NCBI RefSeq assembly: GCF_030272615.1
Contig: NC_081408.1
Span: forward strand, 623,098,383 to 623,162,382
Reading direction: 5' to 3'
Length of the DNA stretch: 64,000 nucleotides
DNA from: Cryptomeria japonica
Taxonomy: Eukaryota; Streptophyta; Pinopsida; Cupressales; Cupressaceae
Every line of letters starts with the position of its first letter. Position 1 is the first letter of the stretch. Position numbers and translations under genes: made by a program. The notes beneath the pieces were generated by a model that was not told where the DNA came from, searched no databases, and was given only the letters and a program-made list of their open reading frames with translations. Shown here piece after piece: positions 34,751 through 47,300 of this stretch.

Positions 34751-37740
34751 ATATCACCAAATTTGAAGGATCTACCAATTTGAGAGATGACATTTTTGGT
34801 GAAAATGAACATTATTTTTCTAGAAATATAGCATCTACAATCTCATTAAATTCAATCTATTAATAACTAAAAGAATTGGAACTAGCGAATTTAAAGGACT
34901 TGCCAATCTATGAGATCAAACTTTAGTAGGATGAGGATATTTAAAGGATCCATTAGCAATTGTGGGGGAGAATATTATATTCCTCCACTAGTAAGCCACA
35001 TCTATAGTCTTATATTTGAAGTGCTAATAGTTTGAAACCAAAGTGACTATTGTTGAGATTTTGAAGCAAAATGACTAGTGTTTAAGGCAATGACAATATT
35101 CAAAGAATAAATCCTTATTCAAAATCTAAAGATTGACCTAAGGAAAATATACCACCTAAAGAATAATCTCCATAAGAAGAGTCTTTGAGAGGTCAAGATC
35201 CATCAAGGCAAAAGGTTATGTGAGAAAAGTTGGGGTAATTGTGTTAGACATTAAAAAATGGCTTAGTGTATTACCACTAGATTTGTAGCAAGAATCCAAG
35301 TAGAACTATAATATAAAGTTAGGTAGCATAAATCAAATAGAATTCAATCAAATATTTTATAGTTTAATTAAATAAGAAAAAACTAACACTTCAAAATGAA
35401 AGAATGTTTCCCCTAGATCTAAGTATAACTATCTAGTGCACCATATTCCAACCACTAGTATGGTGAAAAACAACAACGAAGAAAACCTTCTAATAGAGGT
35501 AAATCTTCATGTTAAAATTAATTTGAGTGGCCTCAAGAATCTGTGACCCTAAAGCTGAAATGGTAGATATCTCCCCTCTTAGCAAAGTATGTTTCCCCAC
35601 ATTTAATTCCTCTTGAAAATTCACAACAAGATTAAATCATTTCATAAAGCACTAACCAAATCTTCTCCTAAGAAGAGGGTACATGCTAGAGTTAACAAAT
35701 GTGGTAGCTAAACTACACATAGTTGTGATAAAGGGATAAGATTCAAGCCACCATAAACCTTTGAACTTGGCAGAAACTTTCTTGCCAAAAGGGAGTCATA
35801 TTTAGCATCAAACTCTAGATAAGAGAGAGAAGAGGAAAATCTAATTAATTTTTCATTAGTATGGTTATTCACTTGTTTGAGTTGAGTTATTCCTTGTAAT
35901 TTTATAAGCTTGGTCAAGTCAAGGAATGGGGCCTGAGCTCAGTATCCATTTCTTGCACTCTGTTGTGTTCTTGTGTTTTCTAGATTTAGGAAACTTTGTT
36001 TCCAGGGTGACCGTTGGCTTAGATGCAAGGTTAAGAATATTACTTCCAACATCATATTTGTTTGCATTGTTTTCTTCTCCCTAGTCTTTTGTTTTATTGG
36101 TTTGGTAAATTTCTTTTTCGAACAAGCTTTGGATTAGGTGTCATCATTGAGATTGTTACATTTTTAACTCACGCATGACCCACCCTAGACATTTATCCAC
36201 TATTTTTTGTTGGGTGGTATTTTATCCTATTTTAACACTTCTATATTTTCTGCCATGAAATTGAATGAGATTCTTCTTTGAAAGGATGAATAGTTTATTA
36301 TTCTAGCTAGTTACTTTCATCCTTTAATGGTTTTTCTATTAGATCTAGTACTTCTAATCATATCCTATATGTTTATGTAAAGATATATAGAAATAATATC
36401 TCAAGGACTTATTCATTATTAGTTAATTTCCTATATTAAGTTTTCATTGACTGTTTAGGAAGATTAACACAATACTATTAATTTGTACATATCAAGCATA
36501 TGACAAAGATAAGGAGACAACTTAATGCTTCACATTATGGAGTGCTTCTTAAACATTTAGACGGTCTCATCTTGTTAAGAGTGTTGACTATAGTGTAGAG
36601 TCTGCAAAACTATGTATTAATGAGAGTCTATTTTGGTTCAGCCAATATATAGTTTATACTAAAAACTTGATACATATTTCCTTGGGATATTTGTCTGTAT
36701 TTGTTCAACCATTGAATTATCCCATATTACTCTCCAATGAATAGTTGGAGTGTCTTTATGTTTTAATAAACAAAAGAAACACCACAAAATCTTTTGTTGT
36801 CCTCAATCCTTTACCTAATTTTATAGATAAGATTGACTTAGACGAACATGCCTAGGCATATAGTGACAATCCCTTAAAGGTATTTAAAAATATCACCAGT
36901 TTTCATGGTAGACTAAATGTAAGTGAATTCAACAAGTTAGCAAGCATGAACAAACTTTAAGTAAGATTGGAATGAACACTAGATCATGTGCATTTTTGTA
37001 TATGTAGAAAAAAATTAGGTGCACAAACTTGAACCTAGCTGAAATAAAGATTTAGGACAAGATTCAGGACATTATATTAAAAAAGAGATAATCCCTCATA
37101 TCAATAGTGTAGTCATTCATTGTTTTATCATTTAACTAAATTTTGTTATCAATCACATTTACTTTTCATATTTTTAGTTTGTTTCATAATACATATATCT
37201 ATAACTATAATTAATTGTTTTAAATATATCGTTATTTATGTATGTATATTAATAAATTAACATAATTTAATAAATGATCATTTTTTTAAAATTAACTTAA
37301 TTTGATATGATATATATTAAATATTTTTCCAAGTAATCAGACTTTTTTTTACACACTCCTGAAACATTGACATTTGAAGACAACCCTTTTGGTAATGCAT
37401 TAATTGAAAATTCTAAAACATTTCCTATTCTTTAACTAGCTGATAAAACATTTATAATAGCTGGAAAAATTAACTTATAGCAAAAACTGCTACATAATCT
37501 AATTCAGAAAGTGATTATTAATGCTTTAAAATGTAACAGAGATTACAAAATATTAGATCAACTTAATGCTATTGAAAAGAAACTAAAAATATCTATAATT
37601 TTTTTGGCATGCTCTGTTTCTTATAGATGGTGTAGCCTTAAAATAACCAGCATGCAGTGTCTTAAACTATTAACTAAAGTAAAAACTACGCATAAATGAA
37701 CTATACAACTATTTTCAAACTTTATATATGTATATATATA
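34751..37740. other. Intergenic AT-rich region, no gene recognised
   Basis: No conserved ORF, RNA gene or clear repeat boundary. Short AT tracts (for example 37724-37744) and many stops occur in all frames. Confidence 0.5.
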
Positions 37741-37991
37741 TATAATTCAATTTTTAGAGATGGGATTGTATTAGTGCAGATTTCATTCCATTAAAATCGT
37801 AACATTGTAAAATGCCAATAACATAAAAAAGAATGACAAGACCACTGATATTTTTGTTATCTTTATTTGTAGAACTCTTCATTTATGTTCAAAAAAATAA
37901 AAATAAATAAAAATAATTTTGTCACCTTTATTGGTTTGCCAGGTAACTGAAGTTCGAGCCTTCATTTATTTGAAGATATGTGGGTTACTAT

Positions 37992-38341
37992 TCATATCCC
38001 TGGGTAACTCCTCGTATCTATAAAATTAGATGATTTTTCTGTTGAAAAACATGTGGTACTCCTCGTATCCATGGGTTCGGTTTCGTGATAGCTACAATTT
38101 CTTGTTTCTCTTTCCAAGAAAGAAAGCAAATTTCTAGTTGTATGCATGGACGGAGTTTCGTGGTAGCTAGAATCTAACATTTCTCTTGTTTCTCTTGCCA
38201 AGAAAGAAAGCAGACTTCCACTCGTATCCATGGGCGGGGTTTCGCGGTAGCTAGAATCTAACATTTCTTGAGGCGAGAAAGAAAGCAGACTGTCGTGATA
38301 CGTATCCGATCGAGACTCCTGATGGGTGGAATATAAGTTTT
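37992..38341 (-). CDS. TNL exon 4: second repeat-bearing tail exon (predicted)
   Basis: 350 bp ending at TGA 37994-37992. Its acceptor (TTTTAAATGCAG) and first bases match those of exon 3 (CAG then AAAA-TT). It encodes a Ser/Thr/Glu-rich segment with a repeat of about 28 residues (EMLDSSYRETPPMDT, LLSFLARETR) present about three times in frame. It is unlike any LRR or known TNL C-terminal domain I recognise. Confidence 0.5.
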
Positions 38342-41300
38342 CTGCATTTAAAAGAATAAAGCCATATTAACTTCTCGTAATTACTATTTGTAAACGAACT
38401 TTGAAGTGTAAGCAATATTTAAGATTGAATACAAAGCTTTGGCTATATGATTATTATCTCCAGTTTGTTTGAAGCTGAAATGATACATGTAAAGACTTAA
38501 GGCATTAGTATTATACAATTGCTTCCAACTTTTATGAATTTTCACACCAAAAATAAATACTTCTATTGCGTTTTCAATTGAATTTTTAAAGATGAGATTG
38601 TAACAGCACTGATTTCAATCCAATAAAACAGTAAAAAAATGATAGCAATTGTCAACTCCCATGTTTGTTACCTTCTGTTGCTTTGCCTGGCAGCTTGCGT
38701 TGGATTCTCGATCTATTTCGAAAAAATCTTTTGTTTCGTATTGTTGTTTTGTCTGCCAACTTGAATTGGACTCTCGATCTATTTCGAGAAAAACCTTTGC
38801 CAGGAAAGAATCTGATTTCTGTGAGCTTGGACTTCAATTTTTCTGGGTCGAAGGGAAAAAAAAACATGTTACTTTATGATAATTACTATATATCAATTAA
38901 CATTGAAGTCTAAATTCTGCTTAAAATTGCATATAATTGGCCTAAATTTTTAACGTAAGATCCATTGTTCATAATACTATAGATATATTTAGGTCCTTGA
39001 GTTACACAGTGTTCATCTACTCTTTGTATGAAGCTGAAACAATACGAATGCTTTTATTAGTGATTTTTGCAGGCAGTGCATTGTTTTACAGTTTCATGCA
39101 AATACAGAAAAGAAAAAATTTCAATCCATCAAATTATAAGTTAGGCTATAATGAACCAACTGTTAGTTTTGAAAATCGAAGTGAACATACAGTATATACT
39201 TACGACATTCAGGGGCTAAGATTGCTCTAAATTCCGACATGGGGTCTCTTAAAGATAGACTTAGAGTAATCTGCTGCTCCCTTAGACATCCTTCCTCTAT
39301 TAGAGTCTTCCGCCAGTTCTCCACCTTAGGAGGTAATCCTAAAAGGCAGAGTGTTGGCTTGATCAAAATGGCATGAGGAATTGACTTCCATGCAGAATAA
39401 CAACTCAGCATATCCAACCTTTCGAGCTTTGACAAGTTGTTAATGGTTTCTGGAAGGCTCTCCAATTTTGTGCACCAGCTCAAACTTAACTGCTTCAGCT
39501 GTGATAGCTTGCCAATGCTGTCAGGAAGTTCAGTTAAGATTTTACAACAAGTTAACTTCAAGTACTCCAGCTGTGACAAGTTTCCAATGCCGTCAGGAAG
39601 GCATCTTAATTTTTCACAGTAACTTAAATTCAAGTATACCAGTTGTGAGAGGTTGGAAATGGTGTTAGGAAGACATTCTAACTTCTGACATTCAGATAAA
39701 TTCAAGAACTGCAAATGTGACAAACGACCAATGTTGTCAGGGAGATTTTGTAAGTATCTGCAGTCTGTCCAGTCCATGATCCTCAATTGATATGTTAAGT
39801 CCTTGAACAAATTTGAGCTATACATCGTGCCTGGAAAGGAACAAGATTCCACCTTTAGCCATATCAAACTTGGAGCAAGACTGTCTATGCTATTTTCTAT
39901 GTGCACTTGCTCCAAATGAAGATACCGAAGACTAGGAGTGCACAAGTTTGTAAGACACCGCGAATCACCTTTACAGAGATGAAGGGAAGAGATATTGCTA
40001 ACTTTGTTGAATGAGCTGCTTGACTGGGTAAGCTGCCACTGTCGGGTATGCTCTTCTTCAGCAATGATTCGTCCCATATCTCGCACGAGGTCATGCATAT
40101 CAAATACACCTTTCTCGTCTACTTTTATCAGCAGCTTCATTGAAAGATTACTGATAGAAATGCGCACATTCTTGTACATAGATTTCCAGAAAGCAATCGG
40201 AGAAGTTGTGCGTTCTCCGATGAAAAAGCAAGCAATGTCCAAAAAAATTTCCTTTTCCTCAGTAGTAAGACCACTATAACTGATGTAGAGTGTTTTAAAA
40301 ATGTCTCTATTCGCTGTAATGTTGTCAACAGTTTCATTCCAGCATTCAATGTCTGTGTTGTTTTGCTTATCATACAAGACAGCTCCAATGATTTCAAGAG
40401 AAAGAGGGTGCCCATTGCAAGCCTCCACTATTCTATTGGAGAGCTCTTCATAACCGGGAATTGGGGATGGTCTGAGGAAGGCGTGCCAACTAAACAACTG
40501 GAGACCTTCACTTTTCCCCAATCCGCTTATCTCCAAAATGTTTTCGAATGAGATGTGAGCAGCATTGAGAATGTGTCGATCTCTAGAAGTTATGATTAAG
40601 CGGCTGCCGAGGGCCAACCAATCCCCAGCCAAGGCATCCAATTGCAGGCGATCGTCCACATCATCCAAAATGACAAGGGCACGGATTCCTCGTAGACGAT
40701 CTCTCAACAAAGATTTGCCCTTTTCCACACTCAGCAGTTCTCCCTCATAGTTGACCAAATCTTTGAGAATTTGCCCCTGCAATTTTGTAAGGCTAGTGTC
40801 ACGGACATTAAAGACTAACGTAGCAGCTTCGAAACAATCAAAAGCTACATTGTACGCGGCCTTTGCAAGTGTGGTCTTCCCAACACCGCCTATACCCCAT
40901 ATTCCAATTTTAACCACTGTTTCCACTGAACTGAGATGCAATTTCTGAAGGAGATCATTTTTCAGGTTCTCCAGTCCAACTGGGTATTTGGCAACTTCTA
41001 ACGGCACCCTGTCGAGTGTCTTTATTATGTCGTTCACCAACACCTTCACTAGCTGAGCTTCGAACCTACATATAATAAAACAAAGAAAGAAATTAATGAA
41101 TATCTATTTTATGCTCGTTCTTATTGTCTGCATAAAAAATATATAATCTCCATAATATTACCGGTAAGGTAGTTTACATCCTGTACATTTCATTATCGTA
41201 TTTATTAATTGATAGAAGATGAAAAAATCAATTAATTAATAAATATAGTAAAATGTTGTCTGATAGATTTTTCATCACAAGAAATACAAATCTAAAAATT

Positions 41301-44300
41301 ATAACATTTATTTAAAAATAGAAATTTAAAATTTAATAAAAATTATAATTAATACTGATAACTTATATATTTTTATTTTCTACCACATCATGAAGCCAAT
41401 CTGTTCTTTGGAAGAGACCACGCTAGGTAGAAGAAAACAAAACTGTGGAAGCATGAATTCATGAAGGCATGCATTGTTCTCCTACGAAGAAAAACATAGA
41501 AAATTTGTGGGAGGGATTTAAATCTAAAATTTGATAAGACTACGGTAGACTGGTAATGCACAAATTAAGTATATTTTTTCTTTGTGTTTTCATACTCTCT
41601 AATTTGTATGCGTTGGATTTAGATTAGCAAATTTGATTATATTCATTTTATGTTCCAAGATAATCTTGCCTATTTTAACTCATATCCTCCTATGCACAAA
41701 GATATCGGCAGACATGACATAAATAGATTTTATTTGGATTCAGATGAATTTTCATTTACTTCTTGAATATGCAGGATTGTTATTTAATATTTTGGTTTTC
41801 CCTCCTTACTAGAAAATGATAGAAGAGTCTTGATGTCAGTCTTGGGTATACGAAGAGAGAAGGGAGTAGTCATTTGTAAACTGTTGAAGACTCAGAAAAA
41901 CAGGGGATGTTTTTATTTTTTTTTTACTAAAAGGTTGTGAAAAATAACAGGTGAAAAAGTAGTGTGCTGGGTATATGAAGAGAGAAGGGGGTAGTCATTT
42001 GTAGACTGTTGAAGACTCAGAAAAACAGGGGAAGGTTTTGAAGGTTGTGAAAACAACAGATGAAAATGTAATGCTGTATGTATGGGATGAGCTGAAGCTA
42101 AGTGATAATCTTGTAAAACTGTATTTCGATTACAAAAATCTGAATTTCTCTTTCATGATGTTTTATATTATTGCTGTTTTTATATTTCTTCCCCTGTTTC
42201 TAAGACCGGAATTTCTTACTGCTTCCTACCTTCCAATGTATTGAATGATTCAAACCTGTAGTTGATGATCTCTTTTGGACTCAGAAAGGGAAGTTGTTTG
42301 TTTTTTTTGGTAGTAAAAGGTTGTGAAAAACAACAGATGAAAATGAAAATGTAATGGTAGTCCAAAAAGGGAAGGGTTTTTTTTTTTTTTTCTTTTTTTT
42401 TAATAAGGGTAATAAAAGGTTGTGAAAAAGAACAGATGAAAATGTAATGCTGTACGGAATGAACCGAGGCCCAGAGATAATCTCATTCATGATGTTTTAT
42501 ATTATTGTTGTTTTTATATTTCCTCCCCTGCTTCTAAGACTTGAATTTCTTTCTTCTTCCTACGTCCCAATGTATTCAATGATTCAAACCTGTAGTTGAT
42601 GATATTTTTTGAGTACAACGAGCTGCATGAGTTGGATCCTTGCTTTGTTTGACTTGTAAAAGTATTCTGAGTAATACCCAGAATTGGCAACAATTAAATA
42701 TTGCTCCAGTGACCTGAAATGTTTTACCTCGATCTGTAGGTATCAATAATCCTTACCTACCATCTGCATTCTTCCACCTTTTGCTTATATGAGTACCCCA
42801 GCAGTTGTAAGTATAACAACTGAGATATTACTTGATCTTACATGCTTTAATGGACGCCCGTACCTTATTCCAAAGCTACTTTTTAGGTGTAGGCAGGGAG
42901 GATGAAAACCAAAATTGTGGCATATAAAATTCACTCCTGCCATTTTATTTTGCTCAGATCATTTGTGTCTTCGCATTTTGCGTGTATGTTTGTCAAAGCT
43001 GTCGCAATTACATCATTGGATATAAATTTATATATCCTTTGTACATCTGCCATCGCTTGAGCTTGAAAGTTTTTAAAGGTTTTCTTTTCCTTACCTAACC
43101 CAATCTGTGCATATCCTAGAATCATTGCACTCCATAGGATTGCGTTACATAACACATTTTCTCAAACAATTCGAGTATTACAATAAATTGCATGCTTAGC
43201 TTCTTATAACTTTAGAATCCATAATTTATAGTTGTTTCTTATTCATATATGGTAACCACAATTTTGTATCAGAGCCAAGATTTGTAGATGACTGCCCTTA
43301 ACCCGAAGTTATCTGATTGTTATCAAATGGAGTACGAACTTTAAAATACCTTCAACTCTATGTAAGATGAATGCATTTTGAAGTTATGTTGAGGAATTTG
43401 CTAATTGAATCCATATAATGCTTAAATGCATTGAATTATAGATGGTTTAGAAAAAAATCTTAAATTTATAAGTGCATTTGATGCATTTTTTTGTTTGTTT
43501 TGTTGTACAGCTGTGGCGTTTTTGTACGACAAAAGAACTGCACTTTCATCCTGCCCACTGTTAGAATAGAGAATAATTATTGTTGCATCTCAAACTTGAA
43601 ACTAGAGAATTCTTCTTTCTTAGAACTTGATGTGTGTGCTCCCTCTATCCATAATCTTACTGTGCACCAACTATTCCCCTCTCGACTGATGTTGTTCTCA
43701 TTCTTCTGGGCTTAACCAATGTCTCTTTTTGCAATCTACGAGGTAGACTTTTTACATACGTTTCCAAACGCTAGAAAGAATAAAAGGTTAGCCGATAATT
43801 TCATGCCTTGAATGACATCGTTGCTATGATATTTTTGGTACTAAGATAGGGTTCTAATCCCATCCATGTTTACTTTAGTTTCATAATGTTATGGGAATAC
43901 TAAATGACTAAAAGCAAACCCACTTCATCTCTTAAGTTGATTTATTCTTATTTTCATAGAAATAGGTTGATTTGGTAAAAATATGTTATTCAATTTCACC
44001 CGGGCTTCACTTAATGAATTTGGGTTATATCACCTGCGTTCATGGCATATTAAAAAAAATTCTTATTTTCAAAAAATATTGCCCTAAACTCCTTTGTTTC
44101 CACCCTCTCCCAATACACAACCTGAATTAAAAGCCCCCCTATTTGCACAAAATATTGCATTTTTTCATAGCCCGAATTAAATAGCCCCCTATTTTCACCG
44201 ATGGGCAATATATTGCACCCTCATTTTGGGGATATTAAACCCCCCAATATGAATGCATGTGATATGATATTACCTATTTAGTGAAGCCCCCGTGTTCAAC

Positions 44301-47300
44301 TTATACCTTATATACCATTCTTTATATTGCATTAATACACTTATGGTGTCTTAAATATATGTCTCAAGAAGTAGCATTTTATTATATGAAATTATATTCA
44401 TTAATTCTTTTGGTAAGAAATCTATATATACCAAATATATATATATATATATATCTTTCATTGAATATTGTATTATTATTGGTGTTTATACACACATGTA
44501 TTTATAAATATTGCTTTAAGTAATGGTAATTTATTAAGAAATGATGAGTTGTTGGATGTTTAGTCAAAGGACTTGCTTAGTAGTCATATCGATAGTCATT
44601 GGCATCTAAGTGTGTTGAAAGGATTTTAATTATATTTGTAAACTAGCCTATGATTAGCCATTATTAAGGTTTGTGTTCTTGATCTAGTATTTTTTTGGAG
44701 AAAAGAGTTTTCTGGCAGTCTTGAAATTAAATATCAATTATTTTCTAGAAAGATCTATCAATTGTGTCTTTTTCTATTTGTTATCTCTGGATTTCGAAAG
44801 CTTTGTGTTCTCTTTTTTTTGATATGACAAAATCATAGTCATGGGGGACCAACGTCTGCTTGTCAAACCCACCTTTCATGTTTCCCTAAAAAAGAATACT
44901 CAAGTGTGTGACATCTTTGACAAAGAAGAATAACCCCATTCTTCAGAGTTATGAAAGGTAGTGACAAAGACCTCTCACCCTAGTTTATGAATAGCTAGAA
45001 TAATGGGTGAGTGGTGGTGGGTGGTGTTAAAATGGAGGTATCAAAAGAGATATTTGCCCAAGTAACTTGTTTGAAGTGTGATGGTGAAAAATTTCATTGT
45101 CTAAGTTAGAGGCAGGCCAATGAGGAGTATATTTTGTTGCTCCTAGAGGATAGCGAGAGGTTAAAAAGACACTAGAACAAATTTATTAGAGAAGATCTTC
45201 TACTGATATGGGGAGTAGTCAACTATCACCTAATAAAGTACTTTACACTGGAGGGTCGATTTGTAACAATCCACAAGTACCATTTTCCCCTTCTCAATCA
45301 CCAAAGGCATCATAAATATGTTATTTATCCATTCTTTTTATTTTCACCCATAGAAAAGTGTGCTTCTGAAGGGGTTTACCCATCACTACACCAAGGATTG
45401 ATTTATGACATTTACAATTACTGCCAAAAAAATTCTCATGTGCTCAATCCTACTCTGCCCCATAATTCTCCTAAGGACCATGATCAAACCCTCCTCCGAC
45501 CATCTCTAAGAGAAAATTTGCCCTTGAAGATGATGTCCTATCTTCCACCAATTCTATTTTACCACGCAATGCCCACCTTTGTTCTCCAAAGAAGAAAAAG
45601 CTTGCCCTAGGATGTGGCACACCCCTGCTTGTAGTTGACATTGGCCCTAAATTGGTGCTTGATAAGTACAAAAAATATGCTTGTAATCCGAGTAGCTCAG
45701 GCCCTAAGATTGTGAGTGACAAAGGCAAATAAGTGATTAGGTCTGATAGCAAGTTGGCCAAGGAAGACATAACTACTTCCTTGGAAAAATGAAGGCCTAC
45801 TAGGTTCGCAAAACTTTCCACTGGTACTAAGATTATTGAGACCATACGAAAAAACCCACATGAAGATAAAGTTGGTGATCAATTGAAACATTCAAACTTT
45901 AATGGGGAGGAAACAGAGAGCAATGAAGAAACCCAAGAAGAACCCCATAACTTGATTTGTAAATACTCTCACTCTTGCTCCCCTCTAGCAAAGAATCAAT
46001 TTAATGAGGCATTGGAAGGACTCGATAGTTTAAAGGATTATGGGGATGACAAAATGAAGGAAAATAATGTCGGTGGTAGTAGTGAGTTCCAAGATTGGCA
46101 TGTGTTGGTCCTTGAATTAGAGCACCTGAATGCTAAGGTAGGTAATTTGGAAAACCCCTAGAATTGCCTAGGATGTGACAGAAATAGGGAGTGGGTAAAA
46201 CACCTCAAGAGTGGAAGTGATAATTCGGTTAAGCTTAATAAATATTTGATGCCAAAAATAAGTATGGAGGTGGTGACAGCAAGAAAAAAGTTTGAGAGAA
46301 AGAGGAAGAGGAAACCTCCAACAAAGACAAAGGATGGCCAAGCTAGAGGAAAGAATATCAGTGCCTCATCTGCTTGGATGGATGGGACTATATCTCTTAA
46401 TGCCCCTGTGTTGTTTCTTTTTGCTTTTCCTAATAGTAGATGTTCCTAGGATGTTTTTTCAACACCTTTTTATTTTTAATTGTTATAGAGACAATTTATA
46501 AACTCTTTGATATTTTGGTTGATGAGCTTGATCTCCACGCTCCTATTTTATTTTGACTGATGAATTTTTGGATGTATAATGATATGAAGCCCTTTTTCAC
46601 TTAATCTAATAAAAAACATTTGCCTGTTTTTATTGAGCCAATGATATATCCCTCTTATTCTCCAAGAAGGAAAATATAAAGGTTTCTTATACTTTTTACC
46701 TGAGTAGAATAGCCGGAGAATCTCTATGTTTTAAAAAATAACAGAAGAAGTATCACTGAATATAGCGAAGGCTATCCTGAGAAGATAGTATGATGGAAAC
46801 AAGTAAGGCCACAAATCTACTTCTGATGATCTTCATTTTCTCGCATCTTATCTCATGTGTATGGAGGAAAATATAAGATGCAAAATTCCTTCTAATCCTC
46901 TGTATTATCTGTCCTGGATAAGTGAGTTTATTTAAAACATTTCCCTGGCTAATCCAATTTCTTTATCGACCATGTTTCCAATCGCAATTGCTTCAGCCGT
47001 TTAGTGTTTTCAGTGAATGCTAAATCTTGCAAACGACTTTGCAAGAAAATCAGGTTTATTGATAGCACAGTCTTTATGTCAGAAAAGAACTTTGGAAATG
47101 TTTCGTTTCGAATCTTGGATCCACTAAAATGTGGAGGTTTGGAATGAAGTTCTCATTTTCCTATTTTCTATTGTTTAGATTTAAAGTGCTTTTTATTTAG
47201 TAGTAGAAATAACATAACCAATTTAAGCTCTCGATTTATGAATGGAGAAGATAGATAAGTATGGAATGTCATTCATGTATTTTTAGTAAGTCTAGAACAT

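Larger units (their letters stand above)
37745..39200 (-). repeat. Tandemly duplicated exon-intron segment at the TNL 3' end
   Basis: Two diverged copies: anchors such as TTTTTARAGATGRGATTGTA at 37751 and 38583, and GAAGCTGAAA at 38471 and 39030, occur in the same order in both. Each copy contains one predicted tail exon and flanking intron. Within exon 4 the internal repeats span about 38040-38300; within exon 3 about 38675-38805. Confidence 0.75.

Noticed and set aside
36520-36900. Possible copia RNase H/RT remnant in the intergenic region
   Set aside because: Frames were too broken and no motif could be confirmed.
39163-39203. TNL protein ending at the stop at 39163
   Set aside because: A consensus GTAAGT donor at 39203 precedes this tail, and a phase-matched acceptor with a long pyrimidine tract lies at 38843; the 13 residues read from the intron look random. 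I keep it as a possible alternative transcript.
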